Source: CAZHTS01 sp964535315 | GTDB taxonomy: Bacteria; Chloroflexota; Anaerolineae; Anaerolineales; Anaerolineaceae | Length of the DNA: 10,371 nt | Reading direction: 5' to 3' | NCBI GenBank assembly: GCA_964535315.1 | Contig: CAZHTS010000124.1 | Coordinates: 1-10,371 of the forward strand | Program-made: the position numbers and the translations under genes | Part shown: positions 6,813-10,371 of the stretch, one piece after another | Layout: each line of letters begins with the position of its first letter | Position numbering within the stretch: position 1 is the stretch's first letter | The notes under the pieces: generated by a model | The model's database searches: none | The model's input: the letters and a program-made list of their open reading frames with translations, nothing else | What the model was told of the DNA's origin: nothing

Positions 6813-6855
6813 GGTTATATGGTTATGTGGTTAGGTTGTTATAACCATTATAACC
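6813..6855. promoter_or_regulatory. GGTTAT-type motif array / probable operator
   Basis: On the plus strand, 8-base units GGTTATAT, GGTTATGT, GGTTAGGT and TGTTATAA run head to tail from 6813 to 6844. They are followed by two opposite-facing copies forming a perfect 17-bp palindrome, GTTATAA-N3-TTATAAC (6838-6854), which contains the -10 box. The array covers the -10 box, the predicted start point and the first bases of the transcript, a position suited to repression. The operon's own GntR/UTRA protein is the obvious candidate ligand, though the sequence does not match the GTNTANAC core often cited for HutC-family sites. Confidence 0.55.
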
Positions 6856-6874
6856 CGAGACGAGAAAAAAGCAA
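6847..6874 (-). promoter_or_regulatory. Sigma-70 type promoter of the sugar operon
   Basis: Reading the minus strand, TTGCTT (6869-6874) is followed after 16 bases by a perfect TATAAT (6847-6852), putting the start near 6840 and leaving a leader of about 100 bases. The -10 box is consensus; the -35 matches moderately. The -35 shares bases with the terminator of the preceding etf unit. Confidence 0.65.
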
Positions 6875-6893
6875 TACCCGAAAAAGAGGTATT
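6865..6893 (-). terminator. Intrinsic terminator after etfA
   Basis: On the minus strand AATACC (6888-6893) pairs with GGTATT (6873-6878), extendable by one U·G pair, around a U-rich loop. The stem is followed by GC and six T residues (6865-6870). It starts 27 bases past the etfA stop. The stem is short, so termination may be partial. Confidence 0.55.
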
Positions 6894-6919
6894 TTGGAAC
6901 AGCCCCGTCTTTTCCCTGC

Positions 6920-7939
6920 TTACTTCAACGCTTCCAGCTTCTCGCTCAAGGCAGGCAGCACGTCAAACAGGTTCCCCACGATGCCGAAATCGGCCAGTTG
7001 AAAGATCTGCGCGTGCGGATCGAGATTGATAGCAACGATCGTCTCGGCGGTCTGGATGCCCGCCAGATGCTGGATGGCGCCCGAAATACCGCAGGCCACG
7101 TACAGGCGCGGCGAGACAGTCTTGCCGCTCAGGCCCACCTGGCGCGGATAGGGCTGCCAGCCGTGATCCACGCACGGGCGCGAGGCGCCCACGCTGCCGC
7201 CCAGAACGGTCGCCAGGCGTTCGAGCAGGGCAAAGTTCTCGCACGATTTAACCCCCGCCCCACCCGCCACCACCACATCCGCCTCCTCAATCGAGGCGCT
7301 GCCGCTTTCGTCGGGGATGAAACGCTCGAACTGCACCCGCGAATCGAGCAGTTCATCGATCCCGCCCACCACAGTCATCACCTCGGCCGGGCGCTCGGGC
7401 TGGCGCTGCGGCGGGCGCGTCGACTTGGGGCGCACCGTGGCCATCTGCGGGCGGGCATCGGGCGTCTTGATCGTGGCCAGAATGTTGCCGCCGATGGCCG
7501 GGCGCGTCTGCAACAGGTTGCCCGTCTCAGGCTCGATCTCCAACCCGGTACAGTCGGCGGTCAACCCGGCGCGCAGCTGCGCCGAGACGTAGGGCATCAA
7601 CGTGCGCCCGGTGGTCGTCGCCCCGGCGATCACCACCTCGGGGCGAAAACGCTCGATCAGATAACGCAGCACGCGGGCATACGGTTCCACCAGGAAATGC
7701 GCCAGCCCGGGGTGATCGACGCGGTACACCAGGTCGGCGCCGCGTTCGCACAATTCGACGATGCCGTCGTTGCTGATGGCATGTCCCATGACCACCGCAC
7801 ACAGGCGGCAGCCGCGCTCATCGGCCAGCTTGCGACCACGGCTGAGCAGTTCAAAAGAAACCGGGTGCAGACCGCCCTCCTTCTGCTCGGCCAGCGTCCA
7901 GACGTCTTGCCAGATGGGATTGGAAGTGACAGCGCTCAT
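6920..7939 (-). CDS. etfA: Electron transfer flavoprotein alpha subunit
   Basis: EtfA, 339 aa, partner of EtfB; the heterodimer shuttles electrons between flavin dehydrogenases and other carriers. The N-terminal nucleotide-fold domain runs to about residue 195, with the domain-I marker ATVRPKS at 167-173. The C-terminal FAD domain contains VVVAGGAGVKS (222-232), QVGLSGKTVSP (267-277) and the classical EtfA signature from L279 to N305 (CGISGAIQHLAG core), then DFGIVGNLFDVLP. The protein begins directly with the Etf fold: there is no N-terminal 4Fe-4S ferredoxin domain as in LctC of Acetobacterium woodii. The ATG at 7939 overlaps the etfB stop as ATGA, with GAGGAA (7946-7951) upstream. It is the last gene of the dehydrogenase unit and is followed by a probable terminator. 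The identification is secure; whether it bifurcates is not. Confidence 0.96.
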   Translation of the reverse strand: MSAVTSNPIWQDVWTLAEQKEGGLHPVSFELLSRGRKLADERGCRLCAVVMGHAISNDGIVELCERGADLVYRVDHPGLAHFLVEPYARVLRYLIERFRPEVVIAGATTTGRTLMPYVSAQLRAGLTADCTGLEIEPETGNLLQTRPAIGGNILATIKTPDARPQMATVRPKSTRPPQRQPERPAEVMTVVGGIDELLDSRVQFERFIPDESGSASIEEADVVVAGGAGVKSCENFALLERLATVLGGSVGASRPCVDHGWQPYPRQVGLSGKTVSPRLYVACGISGAIQHLAGIQTAETIVAINLDPHAQIFQLADFGIVGNLFDVLPALSEKLEALK

Positions 7940-8733
7940 ACCAGGTTCCTCTTCTGCAAAAATTCCAGCAATCGTTCGGCCGCCGCATCCACATCGGCGG
8001 GGTCTTTAATCGTCACCAGTTCGCCCTGGCGGGTGACCTGTGGGTGATGAATACGCACCACGCGGGTAGGCGAGCCCTTGAGCCCGATATTCTCGGGGTC
8101 GGCTTCCACCGCTTCGGGGCCCCACACCGGCAGCGCCGTGCCCTTGGCGCGCAGCATGCCGCGCAGCGTGGGCAGGCGTGGCACGGCAATTTCCTTGACC
8201 ACCGTCACCAGCGCCGGCAGCGGCGTGCGCAGCACCTCGCGCCCGCCTTCCACCAGGCGCGTCAGGCGCAACTGATCGTTTTCCAGCACCTCGATGTGGC
8301 TGACATAGGTCGCCAGTGGCAGATCGAGCATGGCGGCTACAGCCGGCCCCACCTGCCCGGTATCGCCGTCGGTGGCGCGTTCGCCGCACAGGATCAGGTC
8401 GGCGCCGCCCAGCTTGCGGATGCCCTGCGCCAGCGTATAGGCGGTGGCCCACGTATCCGCCCCGCTGAAACGCCGGTCGCTCAACAACACGCCGTCGTCG
8501 CAGCCCATGGCGATGGCCTCCTTGAGCGCTTTCTCAGCCTGGGGCGGGCCCATGCTGATGACAGTAATACTGCCGCCGTGCGCCTCGCGCAGCCGGATGG
8601 CGGCCTCGATGGCGTACAGATCCAGCGGGTTGATGATCGCTTCCAGCCCGGCGCGCACCATCGTGCCGGTCACCGGGTCCATTTTGACCTTGCTGGTTTC
8701 AGGTACCTGTTTGATAGGGACGATTATGCGCAT
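7936..8733 (-). CDS. etfB: Electron transfer flavoprotein beta subunit, bifurcating-type motif
   Basis: EtfB, 265 aa, typical length. The N-terminus MRIIVPIKQVPET is standard. The nucleotide-binding loop GERATDGDTGQVGP lies at 117-130. The family signature region reads LVEGGREVLRTPLPALVTV (160-178), followed by the recognition-loop region VPRLPTLRGMLRAK (184-197). In AMP-binding Etfs (mitochondrial and many aerobic bacterial) the loop contains a D-D-x-x-x-T-G pattern. DGDTxQVGP is the form found in EtfB proteins that bind a second FAD and NAD(H) and can bifurcate electrons. The ATG at 8733 is preceded by GAGGT (8739-8743) and overlaps the dehydrogenase gene by 10 bases; the stop overlaps etfA. 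The three genes are therefore one coupled unit. Electron partner and direction of flow are inferred only. Confidence 0.96.
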   Translation of the reverse strand: MRIIVPIKQVPETSKVKMDPVTGTMVRAGLEAIINPLDLYAIEAAIRLREAHGGSITVISMGPPQAEKALKEAIAMGCDDGVLLSDRRFSGADTWATAYTLAQGIRKLGGADLILCGERATDGDTGQVGPAVAAMLDLPLATYVSHIEVLENDQLRLTRLVEGGREVLRTPLPALVTVVKEIAVPRLPTLRGMLRAKGTALPVWGPEAVEADPENIGLKGSPTRVVRIHHPQVTRQGELVTIKDPADVDAAAERLLEFLQKRNLV

Positions 8734-10169
8734 GATGCACCTCGTGCAGAATCGGGGAAAATCTTGCCCGGGTTGAGAATGTCGTTGGGATCAAAGGCGG
8801 CCTTGATGCGCCGCTGCAACTCGATCAGATCGGGAGACATCACCAGCGGCAGATAGGCGCTGCGTTTGTGCCCGATACCGTGCTCGCCGCTGATCGTGCC
8901 GCCCAGCCGGCCGGTGGCCTGATAAAGTTCCACCAACACCTGGTGCTCGATGTCACGCCAATCCTCCATCGGCACCTCGGGCTTCTTGACCAGCGTGGCG
9001 TGCAGGTTGCCGTCGCCGGCGTGCCCGTAACAGGGGATGATCACCGGGTACTGCTGCGAGATGCGCTCCAGATCGGGCAGCAAATCGGGGATCTGGGCAA
9101 AGGGTACGACGATATCCTCCAGGCTTTGCACCGGGCTGTAAACCTTGAAGGCTTCGGCAATGTTGCGCCGCACCGCCCACACCCGTTCCTGGGTGGTGTG
9201 GTTGAGCGCCACATAGACCTCGATGGCGCCGTTCTCCTCACACAACTTGCCGATAGTCTCGTACTCTTGCTCCACCTGCTGCTCGCTGCTGCCATCGACC
9301 TCGATCAACAGCATCGCCCCGGCCCGTTCGTAGGGCAACTCTTCGTTGAGATACTTGCAGGTGGTCTGCACCGAAAGCTGATCCATGAACTCGATGGCAG
9401 TAGGGATGATGCGCCCGTTGCGCATGATCAGCGGCACGGTGCTCATGGCGCTGCGCGCGTCCGGGAAGAGCACCAGCAGGTCGGCCTTGGCGGTCGGCAG
9501 CGGCAGCAGCTTGAGGGTAACCTGGGTGAAGATGCCCAGCGTACCTTCCGAACCGGTCAGCAGATGGATCAGATCGTAGCCGGCGACGTCCTTGACGCGC
9601 TTGCCGCCCATTTGGACGATCTCGCCGGTCGGCAGCACCACTTCCAACCCGATCACGTAGCGTCCGGTGACGCCGTATTTGATCGCCTTACCGCCGCCGG
9701 CGTTCTCGGCCACGTTGCCGCCGATAAAACAGCTTTCCACGCTCATCGGGTAACCGGCATAGAACAGCCCGTCCTCTTTGAGCAGGTTGTTGATCTCGTT
9801 GGTCACCACCCCGGGTTCAACCACCACCACCAGGTTTTCTTTATCAACCTCCAGGATACGGTTCATGCGCTCGACCGACAGGACGATGCCGCCGAACAGC
9901 GGCACGGCTCCGCCCGACAAGCCCGAGCCCGCCCCGCGCGGCGTAACCGGGATGCGCTCGCGGTTGGCCAGTTTGAGAATGGCAGAAATCTCCGCCGCAC
10001 TGGCCGGTTTGACCACCACCTCGGGCATGTGGGCGTAAATTGGGTCGGCGACCTCATCGCGGCTGTACGCCGCCAGCTTCTCGGCGTCGTCGTACAGCAC
10101 ATAGCGCGCCCCGACGATCCGAATTAATTCCTGAACGATTGGGGGGGTAACTTGTGCATAGGTTCCCAT
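8724..10169 (-). CDS. FAD-linked 2-hydroxyacid dehydrogenase (GlcD/LctD-like, D-lactate or glycolate)
   Basis: Flavoenzyme of the VAO/PCMH family, 481 aa, oxidising a 2-hydroxyacid to its 2-oxoacid. The FAD_binding_4 domain spans about 44-222, with PRGAGSGLSGGAVP (77-90) for the FAD pyrophosphate, GGNVAENAGGGKAIKYG (150-166) and VKDVAGYDL (192-200). The C-terminal FAD-oxidase domain carries the metal-binding HAGDGNLH (383-390), GEHGIGHKR (428-436) and a terminal DPNDILNPGKIFP. No Fe-S (GlcF/CCG) subunit is adjacent; instead the gene overlaps etfB, so Etf should be the electron partner, as in the LctD-LctBC lactate dehydrogenase. No signal peptide or membrane segment is seen, so it is cytoplasmic. 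The ATG at 10169 has AAGGA (10177-10181) 7 bases upstream. Substrate is uncertain: D-lactate is favoured by operon type, while glycolate or 2-hydroxyglutarate remain possible. Confidence 0.93.
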   Translation of the reverse strand: MGTYAQVTPPIVQELIRIVGARYVLYDDAEKLAAYSRDEVADPIYAHMPEVVVKPASAAEISAILKLANRERIPVTPRGAGSGLSGGAVPLFGGIVLSVERMNRILEVDKENLVVVVEPGVVTNEINNLLKEDGLFYAGYPMSVESCFIGGNVAENAGGGKAIKYGVTGRYVIGLEVVLPTGEIVQMGGKRVKDVAGYDLIHLLTGSEGTLGIFTQVTLKLLPLPTAKADLLVLFPDARSAMSTVPLIMRNGRIIPTAIEFMDQLSVQTTCKYLNEELPYERAGAMLLIEVDGSSEQQVEQEYETIGKLCEENGAIEVYVALNHTTQERVWAVRRNIAEAFKVYSPVQSLEDIVVPFAQIPDLLPDLERISQQYPVIIPCYGHAGDGNLHATLVKKPEVPMEDWRDIEHQVLVELYQATGRLGGTISGEHGIGHKRSAYLPLVMSPDLIELQRRIKAAFDPNDILNPGKIFPDSARGASCA

Positions 10170-10223
10170 GACATATTCCTTTCGAGCCCAGGCTCATCGA
10201 AAAACCGGTACAAAGAAACATCC

Positions 10224-10284
10224 CCGCCGGGATGATCCCGGGCGGAAGTAACCTGCCCACATACCAGCTTCCCGATTCCGCCCG
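10224..10284 (-). promoter_or_regulatory. Leader with two competing hairpins before the dehydrogenase gene
   Basis: A 9-bp perfect inverted repeat (10239-10247 with 10276-10284, cgggcggaa / ttccgcccg) and a second, bulged hairpin (ccgccggga 10224-10232 with tcccgggcgg 10236-10245) share the segment 10239-10245, so only one can form. In transcription order the long-range pair forms first. The second hairpin is followed by AUGUUUCUUUG, a weakly U-rich tail. The arrangement resembles an antiterminator/terminator pair. No known riboswitch or leader peptide was recognised. Confidence 0.4.
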
Positions 10285-10340
10285 TCCCTGGACAGACCCC
10301 CACACGGGAACGTGCAAATTACAGAATCAAAAGCAACTGT

Positions 10341-10370
10341 ATTCTAGCATGTTTTGGGAAGAAAAAGAAG
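10341..10370 (-). promoter_or_regulatory. Putative promoter of the dehydrogenase/etf unit
   Basis: On the minus strand TAGAAT (10341-10346) is preceded by TGC, giving an extended -10 (TGCTAGAAT), with only a poor -35 candidate (TTCTTT) 17 bases upstream near the window edge. The start would be near 10334, about 165 bases before the ATG. The upstream context is cut off by the window end. Confidence 0.4.
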
Positions 10371-10371
10371 C

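Noticed and set aside
6813..6844. Possible CRISPR or iteron array
   Set aside because: Units are only 8 bases with no spacers and no cas or rep gene nearby; a promoter-proximal operator is simpler.
6998..10127. Long plus-strand reading frames opposite etfA, etfB and the dehydrogenase (349, 270 and 419 codons)
   Set aside because: They are rich in His, Gln, Arg and Gly, lack family motifs and mirror well-supported genes on the other strand.
10054..10317. Small minus-strand reading frame spanning the dehydrogenase leader
   Set aside because: It overlaps the start of the dehydrogenase gene in another frame, has no family resemblance, and its composition looks non-coding.

Overview
The window carries ten protein genes, all on the minus strand, so everything is transcribed from high to low coordinates. 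Base composition is GC-rich (about 60% by eye). Genes are tightly packed, with ATGA/TGATG overlaps and clear Shine-Dalgarno sequences. The lipoprotein linker built of Pro/Ala/Glu/Lys/Thr pentads, a family-1 sugar ABC importer without its own ATPase, COG4821-type SIS proteins and an Etf-linked 2-hydroxyacid dehydrogenase together suggest a Chloroflexota bacterium (Anaerolineae/Caldilineae-like), probably a fermentative or facultative heterotroph. This placement is inference from gene style; no rRNA or other marker is present.

Transcription unit 1 (about 10340 down to 6865): a GlcD/LctD-type FAD 2-hydroxyacid dehydrogenase, then etfB and etfA, with overlapping or nearly overlapping ends. The EtfB sequence carries the DGDTxQVGP loop typical of FAD-binding, bifurcating-type EtfB rather than the AMP-binding mitochondrial type. 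The set therefore resembles the lactate dehydrogenase/Etf complex LctBCD of Acetobacterium woodii. Here the EtfA has no N-terminal ferredoxin domain. The 5' leader holds two mutually exclusive hairpins. A short stem followed by six U residues ends the unit.

Transcription unit 2 (about 6874 down to 19): two tandem paralogous SIS-domain proteins, a GntR/UTRA repressor, a ROK sugar kinase, a lipoprotein sugar-binding protein and two MalF/MalG-type permeases. It reads as an uptake and early-catabolism operon for a sugar, most likely an amino sugar or a sugar conjugate: periplasmic-type capture, import, phosphorylation by the ROK kinase, processing of the sugar phosphate by the SIS proteins, and feedback by the GntR protein. 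No ATPase, deacetylase (NagA), glycosidase or MurQ gene is present, so the ATPase must be shared from elsewhere and the substrate is not proved. The unit's promoter has a perfect TATAAT box inside a 17-bp palindrome, and further copies of the same GGTTAT-type motif follow immediately downstream. The -35 box overlaps the U-run of the upstream terminator. A strong hairpin between the binding-protein gene and the first permease, and another after the last permease, complete the layout.

No mobile element, tRNA, rRNA or CRISPR array was seen. No stretch longer than about 200 bases lacks a gene.
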